Assembly: GCF_002286965.1 (NCBI RefSeq)
Contig: NZ_NSKD01000005.1
Location: forward strand, 62,001-126,000
DNA from: Halovibrio salipaludis
GTDB taxonomy: Bacteria > Pseudomonadota > Gammaproteobacteria > Pseudomonadales > Oleiphilaceae
Length of the DNA stretch: 64,000 nucleotides
Reading direction: 5' to 3'
Under the pieces are notes generated by a model. It was not told the DNA's origin. It made no database searches and was given only the letters and a program-made list of their open reading frames with translations. Shown in pieces: positions 19,646 to 28,961 of this stretch (positions within the stretch are counted from its first letter, which is position 1; every line of letters begins with the position of its first letter). The position numbers were made by a program, and so were the translations under genes.

Positions 19646-21709
19646 ATGAGCATCGACATGAACCAGTTCCTGCAGACCTTCTTCGAAGAAAGCTTCGAGG
19701 GACTGGACGACATGGAAAACGGCCTGCTCAACATGACGGCCGGCGAGCCGGACGTCGAACAGCTCAATGACATCTTCCGCGCGGCCCACTCAATCAAGGG
19801 AGGTGCGGGGACCTTCGGCCTGAACTCAGTCACCGATCTGACCCACAAGCTCGAAACCCTGCTGGACCGCCTGCGGGAAGGTGAAAGCGAGGTGACCACC
19901 GACGGGATCAACCTGCTTCTGGAGTCCGTGGACTGCCTGCGCTCCCTGCTCCAGGCGGAGCGTGATGGCACTGAAGCGGATCCCCAGCAGGCGGCCGACA
20001 TCACCACCCGGCTGGCGGCAATGGTCGACGGCGGCGACGGCGACAGCAGCAGCAACGGTAAGGACGGTGATGATGCTGGCAGCACCGCCGCGGCCGACGA
20101 TGGCTCCGGCCCGGGGGGCGGCTGGCGGATCGGTTTTACGCCTGAACCGCACCTGTTCATGACCGGCAACGACCCGCTGCGGCTGCTGGAGGAACTGAGC
20201 GAACTCGGTGAGATCCAGGTGAGCTGCGACAGCAGCAGCCTCCCCGCCCTGCCCGATCTTGACCCGGAACAGTGTGTGCTCAGCTGGACCATTGACCTGT
20301 ATGGGGATGTCGAGCGGCAAGCCATTGAAGAGGTCTTTGAGTGGGTCGAGGATGACTGCTCCCTGACCATTGCCCCGCTGGAGCTGGCGGCCGGGGATAC
20401 CACCACGGCCCCGGAAACAGCCTCGGACCCCCAGGCAGCCAGCGCCGGAGAGCCGGCGGGCGACGACACGCCACAGAAGCCGGCCCAGCAGAGCAGCGGC
20501 GGCAATGCCAGCACCAGCAGCTCCATCCGGGTGGACACGGGCAAGATCGACAACCTCATCGATATGGTCGGTGAACTGGTCATCACCCAGTCCATGCTCA
20601 ATGAGCTGGGCGAGAACTTCACCATGGACAAGCTGGAGAAGCTGCAGGACGGCCTGGCGCAGCTTGAGCGCAACACCCGCGAGCTGCAGGAAAACGTCAT
20701 GCGCATCCGCATGGTGCCGATCAGCTTCGCCTACTCGCGCCTGCCGCGCATGGTCCATGACCTGATGCGCCAGCTGGGCAAGAAGGTGGACCTGCAGCTT
20801 AATGGTGAGGAGACCGAGCTGGACAAGACGGTGATGGAGAAGATCATCGACCCGCTTGTTCACCTGGTCCGCAACGCCATGGACCACGGCATCGAGGCGC
20901 CGGAAAAGCGGGCCGAACTGGGTAAACAGGAGACCGGTACCCTGGAGATGAACGCCTACCACAAGGGCGGCTACATCGTCATCGAGATCAACGATGACGG
21001 TGCCGGCATCAGCCGTGACCGGCTGCTCGGCAAGGCGCGCGAGGCCAGCCTGGTGGACAACGGCGAGGAACTCTCCGACGAACAGGTGTTTGACTTCATA
21101 TTCCACCCCGGCCTGTCCACCCATGATGAGGCCACCGACGTCTCCGGCCGTGGCGTGGGCATGGACGTGGTCAAGCGCAACATCAAGGCGCTGGGCGGCA
21201 ACATCACCGTCAATTCAACCCCCGGCAGGGGCACGCGCTTCGCCATCCATCTGCCGCTGACCCTCTCCATTCTGGACGGGCAGCTGTTCCGGGTGGGCGA
21301 CCAGGTCTATGTGGTACCGCTGATCTCAATCATGGAATCGCTGCAGATGCAGGGCGGCAAGATCAAGCGCATGGCCGGCACCTCCGAGCTCTACGAATGG
21401 CGGGACGACTATATCCCGATCATCCGCCTGCGCGAGCTGTTCAACGAGACTGGTGGGGGTGCTCTCGAGAACGAGCTGATGGTGGTGGTGGAAGAAGACG
21501 ACCGCTACGTCGGGCTGCACGTGGACGAGCTCCTCGGCCAGCAGCAGGTCGTGATCAAGAGCCTCAAGAGTAATTACCGGCCGGTGACCGGCTTTGCCGG
21601 GGCAACCATCCTGGGCAATGGCACCGTGGCGCTGATCCTCGACATTGCCGGGCTCCTTGAGCTGGCCCAGGCACGCGACGAAGTGCTCACGAAGGGAGCC
21701 AATAACTGA
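19646..21709 (+). CDS. cheA: Chemotaxis sensor histidine kinase CheA
   Basis: Central kinase of the array (687 residues). Domains: P1/HPt with phosphorylatable H48 in RAAHSIKGGAGTFG; an acidic Gly/Ser/Asp linker (about 130-165); a middle domain (about 165-255) of the type in large CheA proteins rather than the E. coli P2; P3 dimerisation (about 290-350, VGELVITQSMLNEL); the P4 ATPase with HLVRNAMDHGIE, DDGAGI and GRGVGMDVV; and a C-terminal CheW-like P5 (about 535-680). The ATG at 19646 follows CCGGAG by 5 bases; a GTG at 19640 is possible. The stop overlaps cheW by one base (TGATG). Confidence 0.97.
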   Translation: MSIDMNQFLQTFFEESFEGLDDMENGLLNMTAGEPDVEQLNDIFRAAHSIKGGAGTFGLNSVTDLTHKLETLLDRLREGESEVTTDGINLLLESVDCLRSLLQAERDGTEADPQQAADITTRLAAMVDGGDGDSSSNGKDGDDAGSTAAADDGSGPGGGWRIGFTPEPHLFMTGNDPLRLLEELSELGEIQVSCDSSSLPALPDLDPEQCVLSWTIDLYGDVERQAIEEVFEWVEDDCSLTIAPLELAAGDTTTAPETASDPQAASAGEPAGDDTPQKPAQQSSGGNASTSSSIRVDTGKIDNLIDMVGELVITQSMLNELGENFTMDKLEKLQDGLAQLERNTRELQENVMRIRMVPISFAYSRLPRMVHDLMRQLGKKVDLQLNGEETELDKTVMEKIIDPLVHLVRNAMDHGIEAPEKRAELGKQETGTLEMNAYHKGGYIVIEINDDGAGISRDRLLGKAREASLVDNGEELSDEQVFDFIFHPGLSTHDEATDVSGRGVGMDVVKRNIKALGGNITVNSTPGRGTRFAIHLPLTLSILDGQLFRVGDQVYVVPLISIMESLQMQGGKIKRMAGTSELYEWRDDYIPIIRLRELFNETGGGALENELMVVVEEDDRYVGLHVDELLGQQQVVIKSLKSNYRPVTGFAGATILGNGTVALILDIAGLLELAQARDEVLTKGANN

Positions 21710-22245
21710 TGAGCGAATCCGCAAGCGACAAGACCAACAGCGTCGCCACCACCCAGCAGGATGCCGCACTCCAGGGCACCGTGGGCGACGGCGACCAATA
21801 TCTCACCTTCACGCTGGGGGATGAGGAATACGGTGTGGACATCCTCAGGGTCCAGGAAATCCGGGCCTGGGATACCGCCACCCCCATTCCCAACACCCCG
21901 CCCTACGTGAAGGGGGTCATCAACATGCGAGGCACCATCGTCCCGGTGGTGGATCTGCGCGAGCGTTTCGGCATGGAAACGCTGGAATACACCCAGTTCA
22001 CCGTGGTGGTGCTGGTCAAGGTCATCCACGGCGACCGGGAGCGGATCATGGGCCTGATCGTGGATGCACTTTCCGAGGTCTATGGCATCAACGAAGACCA
22101 GCTCCGGCCACCGCCCGAGTTCGGCACCGTGATCCGGACGGACTTCATCCGCGGCCTGGCCACCATGGAGGACAAGATGGTGATCGTACTGGACGTGGAC
22201 AGCCTGCTCGGCGAGGACGCCGGGGTGGGCGGGGACGGCGACTGA
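21709..22245 (+). CDS. cheW: Chemotaxis coupling protein CheW
   Basis: Adaptor (178 residues) that links chemoreceptors to CheA in the array. The N-terminal 25 residues are polar and probably flexible; the two-lobed SH3-like fold follows (YLTFTLGDEEYGVDILRVQEI, VKGVINMRGTIVPVVDLRERFG) and ends with the lobe carrying GLIVDALSEV. The start codon shares one base with the cheA stop. The following parA starts 3 bases after the stop, so the genes look translationally coupled. Confidence 0.96.
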   Translation: MSESASDKTNSVATTQQDAALQGTVGDGDQYLTFTLGDEEYGVDILRVQEIRAWDTATPIPNTPPYVKGVINMRGTIVPVVDLRERFGMETLEYTQFTVVVLVKVIHGDRERIMGLIVDALSEVYGINEDQLRPPPEFGTVIRTDFIRGLATMEDKMVIVLDVDSLLGEDAGVGGDGD

Positions 22246-22248
22246 CCC

Positions 22249-23016
22249 ATGCGTGCTGTCGCGGTCCTGAACCAGAAAGGTGGTGTCGGCAAGACGACCA
22301 CCAGCGTTCACCTCGCCCATGGCATGGCACGGCTGGGTGAACGGGTTCTGGGCATCGACATGGACCCGCAGGGGCACATGGGCACCAGCCTGGGCGCGGA
22401 CAACCGCCTGCCCGGGCTCGACCGGGTGCTCCTGAACGAGGAGCGCCTGGTGGATCACCGCCAGAACGTTCGCGAACACCTGGATCTGATCTGTGCCGGC
22501 CCCGGACTGCGCAGCTTCGAGACCCTGGACGAGGGTGGCCCGGAGCGCGGCTGGTGGCTGAACGAGGCGCTGTACGAACTGGAAACGGAGAGCGCCAGCG
22601 AGGCGCCGGAATGGGTGGTCATGGACTGCCCGCCGTCGTCCGGGCTTCTGGCCATGAACGCCCTGCTCGCCGCCGATGACCTGGTGATACCGGTGTCCTG
22701 CGATTTCCTGTCATTACAGGGGCTGTCCACGCTGATGCAGACGCTGGCAAAGGTAGAGGAACGGATGCAGGGAGCCAGCCGCAAGTGGCTTGTCCTGACC
22801 CGCTTCCAGACCCGGCGGCGACTGTCGCGCGAGGTGCAGGAAACCCTGGTGAACCACTTCCCGGGGCAGCTGCTGCAGACACCGATCCGGGAGAACGTGG
22901 CCCTGGCGGAAGCGCCAGGGTTCGGCAGAACGGTTTTTGAATACCAGGCCACCAGTAACGGCGCCGCCGACTACGCGGCCCTGGTGGAGGATCTTAGATT
23001 GGGGAGAGTGCGCTGA
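22249..23016 (+). CDS. ParA-family ATPase for positioning of chemoreceptor clusters
   Basis: Deviant-Walker P-loop ATPase (255 residues) of the ParA/Soj type. It has the motif [11 protein letters not shown] with signature lysine K10 and P-loop K15, the switch region [15 protein letters not shown], and [17 protein letters not shown]. There is no N-terminal helix-turn-helix, so it resembles protein-cargo positioners such as PpfA of Rhodobacter, not plasmid ParA repressors. There is no ParB gene. Instead it is fused by a one-base overlap (TGATG) to a soluble chemoreceptor gene with an arginine-rich tail. The likely role is to space cytoplasmic chemosensory clusters over the nucleoid so that daughter cells inherit them. 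Confidence 0.88.
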   Translation: MRAVAVLNQKGGVGKTTTSVHLAHGMARLGERVLGIDMDPQGHMGTSLGADNRLPGLDRVLLNEERLVDHRQNVREHLDLICAGPGLRSFETLDEGGPERGWWLNEALYELETESASEAPEWVVMDCPPSSGLLAMNALLAADDLVIPVSCDFLSLQGLSTLMQTLAKVEERMQGASRKWLVLTRFQTRRRLSREVQETLVNHFPGQLLQTPIRENVALAEAPGFGRTVFEYQATSNGAADYAALVEDLRLGRVR

Positions 23017-24938
23017 TGGCCGAGAACAACCGCAGTAACCGCAACGGCGGCTCCGGGCGCCGTGGCGGAGGCCGGCGGCAGAAACTGGGCAATGATCCGC
23101 TGGCATGGATGGAAGACAGCGACGGAACACCCCCGGAGCCGGAACCTGAACCGGCCACCGGACCCAGAGACGAACAGAAGACACAACAGACCGAGTCACG
23201 GGAGAGCAAGACCATGGCCAGCACCAACCAGAGTAACCAGGTCACCATTGACCCGGCGGAATACGAGGCCCTCCAGCGCACGAAGCTGGCCCTGCATACC
23301 GCGACCACGGCAATGATGACAACGGACCCAGAGGGCCGTATCGACTACCTCAATGAACGCATGCAGGACCTGCTGCGCGATTACGAGCGCGACCTCGCTG
23401 AAGAGAACCGGGGCTTTCGTGCCAAGGGACTGGAGGGCGAGGATCTGGTGGATACCTTTCCCCAGCTGCGCACCATTGCCCGCCAGATGAGCAAGGTCCG
23501 CAACGACGCCATCCACGAAACCGTGGACATTGGCCGGCTGCGCTTCGCCATCGCCATCACCGGCGAGGAGAACGAACAGGGCGACTTCCTTGGCAACACC
23601 ATTGAATGGTTCGATCGCACCGAGGAGCGCGAGCGCGAGGAGAACGAGGAACAGGTCCGCTCGGAACTCAAGGACATGATCAACCAGGTCCGTGAAGGCC
23701 GGCTGGACGAGCGGGTCGACACCGACGCCATGACCGAGGGGTTCATCAAGGACCTGAGCGCGGACGTGAACAAAGTGGTGGACGCTGCCCAGCGCCCTAC
23801 CCAGGAAGTGATCCGCGTCATGAAGAACCTGGCGGACGGCAACCTGCACGACAAGATGCAGGGTGAGTTCGAGGGCGACTTCGGCCGGCTCCAGGAAGCG
23901 GTGAACGAAACCGTGGATGTGCTCCGCAACACGGTTGAACAGATCACCGATGCCACCGGCAACATCGACTCCGCGGCCAAGGAGATCGCCCAGGGCAACC
24001 AGGACCTCTCCCAGCGCACCGAGGAACAGGCCAGTTCCCTGGAGGAGACCGCCTCATCGATGGAGGAAATCACCTCCACCGTGAAGCAGAACGCGGACAA
24101 CGCCCAGGAGTCCAACCAGCTCGCCACGGCGGCCCGCGAGAAAGCCGAGCGCGGCGGCGAAATCGCCCGTCAGGTGGTGGATGCCATGGGCGAGATCAAG
24201 AGTTCGTCCAGCGAGATCAACGACATCATCACGGTGATCGACGAAATCGCCTTCCAGACCAACCTGCTGGCCCTGAACGCGGCCGTCGAAGCGGCGCGTG
24301 CCGGCGAGCACGGGCGCGGTTTTGGCGTGGTGGCCGCCGAGGTCCGCAACCTGGCCCAGCGCAGCGCCTCCGCCGCCAAGGACATCAAGAAGCTGATCAA
24401 GGACTCCAGCGAGAAGGTCGAGCACGGCACCAAGCTGGTGGACGAATCCACCGAGACCCTTAACGAGATCATCAACTCGGTCCAGACCGTGACCGACAAG
24501 ATCGCCGAGATCGCGGCGGCCAGCAACCAGCAGTCCTCCGGCATCGACGAGATCAACAAGGCCGTTTCCCAGCTGGATGAGGTCACCCAGCAGAACGCGG
24601 CCCTGGTCGAGGAAGCAGCGGCGGCCTCCGAGTCCCTGGATGAACAGACCACGTCACTGGTGGATCTGATGAGCTTCTTCGGTGACAGCGGCGCAGGCAG
24701 CCAGAAGGCGGCCAGCGGGAACCGTTCCGGCGGCGGACAGCGCCAGAACAGCGGTACGGGAAGCCGCAGCCAGGCTCAGCGTTCCACATTGGCCCAGCGC
24801 GGCAATAATGGTTCAGGCACGGGGGCCCGGTCCGCCCAGGGCAGTGCGACTGGCGGGGCCAACACCGGCGCGGCGGCCCGGGACACTGGACAGCAGGCAG
24901 AAGACGGCAATGATGACAGTGAATGGGAAGAATTCTGA
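23016..24938 (+). CDS. Soluble (cytoplasmic) methyl-accepting chemotaxis protein with Arg-rich N-terminal tail
   Basis: 640-residue chemoreceptor with no hydrophobic segment long enough to cross a membrane. Residues 1-35 are a disordered basic tail (R6, R9, R15, R16, R20, R21, K23) ending in [13 protein letters not shown]-like sensory domain (about 80-185), a HAMP-like linker (about 210-310) and a long signalling coiled coil follow, with the hairpin tip [19 protein letters not shown]. The last 90 residues are Gly/Ser/Gln-rich, and the C-terminus is EWEEF, matching the aromatic pentapeptide that tethers CheR and CheB. The start overlaps the parA stop. The tail is a good candidate for the ParB-like peptide that engages ParA. 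The ligand is not predictable. Confidence 0.93.
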   Translation: MAENNRSNRNGGSGRRGGGRRQKLGNDPLAWMEDSDGTPPEPEPEPATGPRDEQKTQQTESRESKTMASTNQSNQVTIDPAEYEALQRTKLALHTATTAMMTTDPEGRIDYLNERMQDLLRDYERDLAEENRGFRAKGLEGEDLVDTFPQLRTIARQMSKVRNDAIHETVDIGRLRFAIAITGEENEQGDFLGNTIEWFDRTEEREREENEEQVRSELKDMINQVREGRLDERVDTDAMTEGFIKDLSADVNKVVDAAQRPTQEVIRVMKNLADGNLHDKMQGEFEGDFGRLQEAVNETVDVLRNTVEQITDATGNIDSAAKEIAQGNQDLSQRTEEQASSLEETASSMEEITSTVKQNADNAQESNQLATAAREKAERGGEIARQVVDAMGEIKSSSSEINDIITVIDEIAFQTNLLALNAAVEAARAGEHGRGFGVVAAEVRNLAQRSASAAKDIKKLIKDSSEKVEHGTKLVDESTETLNEIINSVQTVTDKIAEIAAASNQQSSGIDEINKAVSQLDEVTQQNAALVEEAAAASESLDEQTTSLVDLMSFFGDSGAGSQKAASGNRSGGGQRQNSGTGSRSQAQRSTLAQRGNNGSGTGARSAQGSATGGANTGAAARDTGQQAEDGNDDSEWEEF

Positions 24939-24954
24939 GCGGGAGTAGGCAGTA

Positions 24955-25773
24955 GTGTCCCGGGAGCGGGAATTCCAGTTCACCCGTGGGGACTTTGAGT
25001 GGATCCGCGAGAAGGTGACCGGCGAAACCGGCATCCAGCTCAATCCCTCCAAGGACCAGATGGTGTATTCCCGGCTCGCCCGCCGCCTGAGAGCGCTGGG
25101 CCTGCCGGATTTCGCCTCCTACAGGAAGCTGCTGGAACGGGACAATGGCGAAGAAATGGGCCAGTTCGTCAACGCCCTGACCACCAACCTCACGGCCTTC
25201 TTCCGGGAATCCCACCACTTCGATCATCTGGCAGAGATCCTGCAGGAGTGGGCCGGCGAGCCCATCAACATCTGGTCCGCAGGCTGTTCCACCGGCGAGG
25301 AAGCCTACTCCATCGCCATGACAGTGCTGGAAAATCTCAGCGCACAGGATGCCGAAAGGGTGACCATCACTGCCACTGACCTGGACAGCAGCGTGGTGGA
25401 ACACGGCCGCCGGGGCATCTACGACGAGGGGCGCCTTTCCGGCGTACCGGCGCTGCTGAAGAAGCGCTACTTCCTAAGGGGAACCGGTCGCAATGCCGGC
25501 AAGGCGAAGGTGAAGGAACCGCTCAGGCGCATGGTCACCTTCGACACCCAGAACCTGCTCCACGACTGGCCCTTCAGCGAACGCTTCCGGATCGTGTTCT
25601 GCCGCAATACGGTCATCTATTTCAACAAGGAACTGCAGGCGCAACTGTTCGAGCGGCTGCATCGCTACACCGCGCCCGGTGCCTGGCTCTACATCGGCCA
25701 CTCCGAATCCCTGTGGAAGGTCACTGAACGCTTTGTCTCCCATGGCCGTACCATCTACGAACGAGTGGACTGA
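24955..25773 (+). CDS. cheR: Chemotaxis protein methyltransferase CheR
   Basis: SAM-dependent enzyme (272 residues) that methylates glutamates on chemoreceptors during adaptation. It has an N-terminal helical domain (1-75), then the methyltransferase core with NLTAFFRE, the SAM-binding motif SAGCSTGEEAYS, TATDLD and FCRNTVIYFN, where the family more often has FCRNVMIYF. The start is GTG at 24955 with GGGAG 9 bases upstream. It follows the mcp gene by 16 bases and precedes cheD by 2 bases. The pentapeptide-binding beta-subdomain is present, which fits the EWEEF tail of the neighbouring receptor. Confidence 0.96.
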   Translation: MSREREFQFTRGDFEWIREKVTGETGIQLNPSKDQMVYSRLARRLRALGLPDFASYRKLLERDNGEEMGQFVNALTTNLTAFFRESHHFDHLAEILQEWAGEPINIWSAGCSTGEEAYSIAMTVLENLSAQDAERVTITATDLDSSVVEHGRRGIYDEGRLSGVPALLKKRYFLRGTGRNAGKAKVKEPLRRMVTFDTQNLLHDWPFSERFRIVFCRNTVIYFNKELQAQLFERLHRYTAPGAWLYIGHSESLWKVTERFVSHGRTIYERVD

Positions 25774-25775
25774 CC

Positions 25776-26432
25776 ATGGCGGAAGCAGCGATCACAACCC
25801 AATCACAACAGCCCCGCGCCCTACCCGGTTTCGAACGGATCCGGCGCTACTGGGACCCGGCAAACCGCGTCTGGGCGGCCAAGCTGCTGCCCGGCGAGTT
25901 CTATGTAAACCGGGGCGAAGAGATGATCGTCACCACCCTGGGCTCCTGTGTCGCGGCCTGCATCCGGGATCCGAAGCGCGGCGTGGGCGGCATGAACCAC
26001 TTCATGCTGCCCACCCGGGGCGGTGACCCTGAAAGCTGGGTGGACGACCCGGTCAACCTGGCCACCCGCTACGGCAACAACGCCATGGAACAGCTGATCA
26101 ACCGCATCCTGAAACTCGGCGCGCGCCGCCAGGACCTCGAGGTCAAGCTTTTCGGTGGGGGCCGTGTCCTGAAGGGTGTGACTACGGACATCGGGCGGCG
26201 CAATATCGAGTTCGCCATGGAATACTGCGCGACCGAGTCCCTGAGACTGATCAGCCGGGACCTGGGAGGCGCCTACCCACGCAAGGTACAGTTCTTCCCG
26301 GATACCGGGCGCGCCTTCAGCAAGAAACTCTACCGCACCCGCAACCAGACACTCATCGAACGCGAGGAGCACTACCTCCACGAACTGGAGGAAGAACCGG
26401 TGTCCGGCGGCGATGTGGATCTTTTCGAATAA
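25776..26432 (+). CDS. cheD: Chemoreceptor glutamine deamidase CheD
   Basis: Deamidates receptor glutamines to glutamates and can act as an adaptation factor. The 218-residue protein has a longer N-terminus than the B. subtilis form (about 30 extra residues), then the catalytic cysteine C58 in TTLGSCVAACI and the histidine H75 in GGMNHFMLP, followed by VKLFGGGRVL and the conserved GRRNIEF. It is tightly packed between cheR (2 bases) and cheB (21 bases). Confidence 0.95.
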   Translation: MAEAAITTQSQQPRALPGFERIRRYWDPANRVWAAKLLPGEFYVNRGEEMIVTTLGSCVAACIRDPKRGVGGMNHFMLPTRGGDPESWVDDPVNLATRYGNNAMEQLINRILKLGARRQDLEVKLFGGGRVLKGVTTDIGRRNIEFAMEYCATESLRLISRDLGGAYPRKVQFFPDTGRAFSKKLYRTRNQTLIEREEHYLHELEEEPVSGGDVDLFE

Positions 26433-26453
26433 CCGATGAACCGGGAGTAGCAG

Positions 26454-27509
26454 ATGATCCGCACCATTGTGGTCGACGATTCGGCGCTGATCCGCCAGAT
26501 GCTGACGGAAATGCTCAACGATGCCCCGGACATCGAGGTGGTGGACACCGCGCACGATCCGTATGACGCACGCGAGAAAATCAAGGCCCACAATCCGGAT
26601 GTGATCACGCTGGACGTGGAGATGCCGAAGATGGACGGCATCACCTTCCTGCGTAACATCATGCGGCTGCGGCCCATGCCCGTTCTCATGGTGTCATCAC
26701 TGACCCAGGACGGCGCCGAGGTCACCCTGGAAGCCCTCGATATAGGCGCCGTCGACTATGTGGCGAAGCCCCAGGTCAACGTCGCCAGCGAATTCCAGGA
26801 CTACGCGCGGGAGATTCAGGACAAGGTCCGCATGGCCGCCTCCGCCCGGGTCACCAGCAGTTCACGCCCGGCGGGAGAAAAGCGCAGTGCGGGCTCGGTT
26901 CTGCCCAAACGCCGCCCCGGTGACCTTAAGAGCACCGAGAGACTCATCGCCCTGGGCGCCTCCACCGGCGGCACCGAGGCCCTGCGCCACGTTCTGGAGC
27001 AGCTGCCGCCGGACAGCCCGGGGGTGGTCATCACCCAGCACATTCCCCAGGAGTTCAGCCGGGCCTTTGCCAACCGCATGGATGGCACCTGCGCGGTGAC
27101 GGTCACCGAGGCCCAGCATGGCCAGCGGATCATTCCCGGCCACGTCTATGTAGCCCCCGGCAACCGCCACCTGACCGTCAAGCGTGACGGTGCCCGCTAC
27201 ACCTGCCAGCTCCATGACGGTGACCCGGTGAACCGCCACCGGCCCTCGGTGGATGTGCTGTTCCGCAGCGTGGCCAATGAGGCCGGTAAGAATGCCGTTG
27301 CCGCCCTGCTCACCGGCATGGGCGATGATGGAGCCAGGGGCATGAAGGAGCTGCACGACCTGGGCGCCTACACCGTGGCCCAGAACGAGGAGACCAGCGT
27401 GGTCTGGGGGATGCCGGGAACAGCAGTGGAGATGGAGGCGGCCAGCGACATCCTGGCACTGGACCGGATTGCCGAAGCCCTACTGGACCGGGCGCGTCAG
27501 TCCGCCTGA
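26454..27509 (+). CDS. cheB: Chemoreceptor methylesterase CheB
   Basis: Response-regulator methylesterase (351 residues) that removes methyl groups from receptors when phosphorylated by CheA. The receiver domain has D54 in ITLDVEMPKMDG. After a linker the catalytic domain carries the serine in GASTGGTEAL, the histidine in ITQHIPQEFS and the aspartate in TGMGDDGARGM, a complete triad. GGGAG upstream supports the ATG at 26454. It is the last gene of the operon, and its 3' end overlaps the convergent solute-binding-protein gene by 13 bases. Confidence 0.97.
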   Translation: MIRTIVVDDSALIRQMLTEMLNDAPDIEVVDTAHDPYDAREKIKAHNPDVITLDVEMPKMDGITFLRNIMRLRPMPVLMVSSLTQDGAEVTLEALDIGAVDYVAKPQVNVASEFQDYAREIQDKVRMAASARVTSSSRPAGEKRSAGSVLPKRRPGDLKSTERLIALGASTGGTEALRHVLEQLPPDSPGVVITQHIPQEFSRAFANRMDGTCAVTVTEAQHGQRIIPGHVYVAPGNRHLTVKRDGARYTCQLHDGDPVNRHRPSVDVLFRSVANEAGKNAVAALLTGMGDDGARGMKELHDLGAYTVAQNEETSVVWGMPGTAVEMEAASDILALDRIAEALLDRARQSA

Positions 27510-28306
27510 TCGGGGGTGAGCCGTTCCACGGCGGGCACGTGGTTACCCAGCGCGTCCACCAGGATCCGCTCGATCCCACCTTCCCGCCGCATGGCTTTCA
27601 GTGCCCGGTTGAAATCCTCGATGCGCTCGGCATTGCCAGCCACCTCACGGGAGAGAAGCAGGTGAAGCCGGTCCTCACGGACCGGTTCGGGATGCCAGGT
27701 CAACGCCTTTGCCTCTTTCTCACTGAAAAGCTCACTGATCATCCGCTGGCCGACCACCCGGTCCATGGGAAACAGGTCAATACGGCCCGCCAGCAGCTTA
27801 TGGAAATTCAGCTTATCCGATGACACGGTTTCCGTGGTGGCAATCCCCAGGCTCGTCACCCGGTCGATCACGTCGCCATAATCGTAACCGCGGGTCAGTC
27901 CAATACGGTAGTCGGCAAGATCGGCTGTGTTTTCCCAGTCAAACGGCATGTCCGCCCGGTGGAAGAACACGTATTCGGTGACGATCACCGGCCGACTGAT
28001 GAAGAAGTCCTCGCGACGCTCACGGGAAGGCATCCAGACCGCGGTGCCGTCACGCTGGCCCCTGCGGGCAAGATAGAGGGACCGGGCCCAGGGGTGGAAT
28101 TCATACTCAACCCGGTAGCCGGCGCGCTCGAACGCCCGTGTCACGATCCGGGAGGCAATGCCGTAACCGGGCTCGTCCCTGCCCAGATAGGGTGGCCACT
28201 CGCCATTGGTGATGCGCAGCGTGCGGTCCTGAGGGGCCTCTTCGGCCAGCGCTGGGGCTGGCACCATCACAGCCAGCGCCAGAAGCGCTGTTCTCAACCA
28301 TGTCAT
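27497..28306 (-). CDS. Periplasmic solute-binding protein, family 3-like (amino-acid type)
   Basis: 269-residue exported protein with a signal peptide (cleavage after PALA, about residue 21) and a two-lobed family-3 fold: TLRITNGEWPPYLG, GIASRIVTRAFERAGY, then DLADYRIGLTRGYDYGD. Such proteins bind polar amino acids for an ABC transporter or act as stand-alone sensors. No permease or ATPase gene is adjacent, so it is an orphan. The frame reaches 28471, but GGAGG upstream of the ATG at 28306 and the signal peptide decide the start. It converges on cheB with a 13-base overlap. A chemotaxis-related ligand-binding role is possible, but nothing in the sequence shows it. Confidence 0.82.
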   Translation of the reverse strand: MTWLRTALLALAVMVPAPALAEEAPQDRTLRITNGEWPPYLGRDEPGYGIASRIVTRAFERAGYRVEYEFHPWARSLYLARRGQRDGTAVWMPSRERREDFFISRPVIVTEYVFFHRADMPFDWENTADLADYRIGLTRGYDYGDVIDRVTSLGIATTETVSSDKLNFHKLLAGRIDLFPMDRVVGQRMISELFSEKEAKALTWHPEPVREDRLHLLLSREVAGNAERIEDFNRALKAMRREGGIERILVDALGNHVPAVERLTPDQAD

Positions 28307-28403
28307 GATCCCCTCCACCAGCGGACCCGCCGGACTTTCAGACAAGCACCCCGCAGGGACAAGGGTGGCAATACCCGGAACAGCTGTCCACCGAAACGGT
28401 GAT

Positions 28404-28961
28404 TCAGCGTGTAAGCAGTACCAGGACAGGGCCACGGTGGCCGGAGGGGTCGACGGGTATGCGCCACTCATAACCGCTCCCGCTCAGCCATTCGCGGATG
28501 GCGTTCCATTCAGCCTCGCCACCATCATGGCCACGGTACACCATCAGCGACAGACAGCCGCCGGAGGCCAGCATTGCCATCGACTGTTCCAGAGCGGGGA
28601 TGGTCGTGTCCGCCCCGGTGGTGCGGGTGCGGTCACTGCCGGGGAGATAGCCCAGATTGAACATCACGGCATCCAGCTGCCGCTCCCCGTGGGGACTGAC
28701 CTGCTCCAGGATATTGGCATGGCTTTCACAAAGGAGGGTCACGCGCTCGCCAAGCCCGGCCTCGGCAAGCCGGTTGCGGGTGGCCTCGATGGCAGCAGGC
28801 TGGACATCCATGGCCCAGACATGGCCCGTGGCGCCCACCTGCTCCGCCAGGAACCGGGTGTCATGGCCATTCCCGGCCGTGGCGTCCAGCGCCAGGCTGC
28901 CCTCGCCCAGGACGCCGGCCACCGCTTCATGAGCCTGACGGGTCAGTCTCACACCACCCAC
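28404..28961 (-). CDS. Class I SAM methyltransferase, rRNA-methylase-like (YtqB family)
   Basis: 185-residue methyltransferase of the small YtqB/rRNA_methylase family, with motif I LDATAGNGHDT, the acidic strand AMDVQPAAI and the family hallmark FNLGYLPGSD. YtqB homologues modify RNA (tRNA wobble uridines in some Firmicutes), so a tRNA or rRNA target is likely but unproven. The 5' end overlaps the 3' end of the 2-hydroxyacid dehydrogenase gene by 13 bases, suggesting coupled translation. The 97 bases down to the solute-binding protein start hold no other gene. Confidence 0.8.
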   Translation of the reverse strand: MGGVRLTRQAHEAVAGVLGEGSLALDATAGNGHDTRFLAEQVGATGHVWAMDVQPAAIEATRNRLAEAGLGERVTLLCESHANILEQVSPHGERQLDAVMFNLGYLPGSDRTRTTGADTTIPALEQSMAMLASGGCLSLMVYRGHDGGEAEWNAIREWLSGSGYEWRIPVDPSGHRGPVLVLLTR

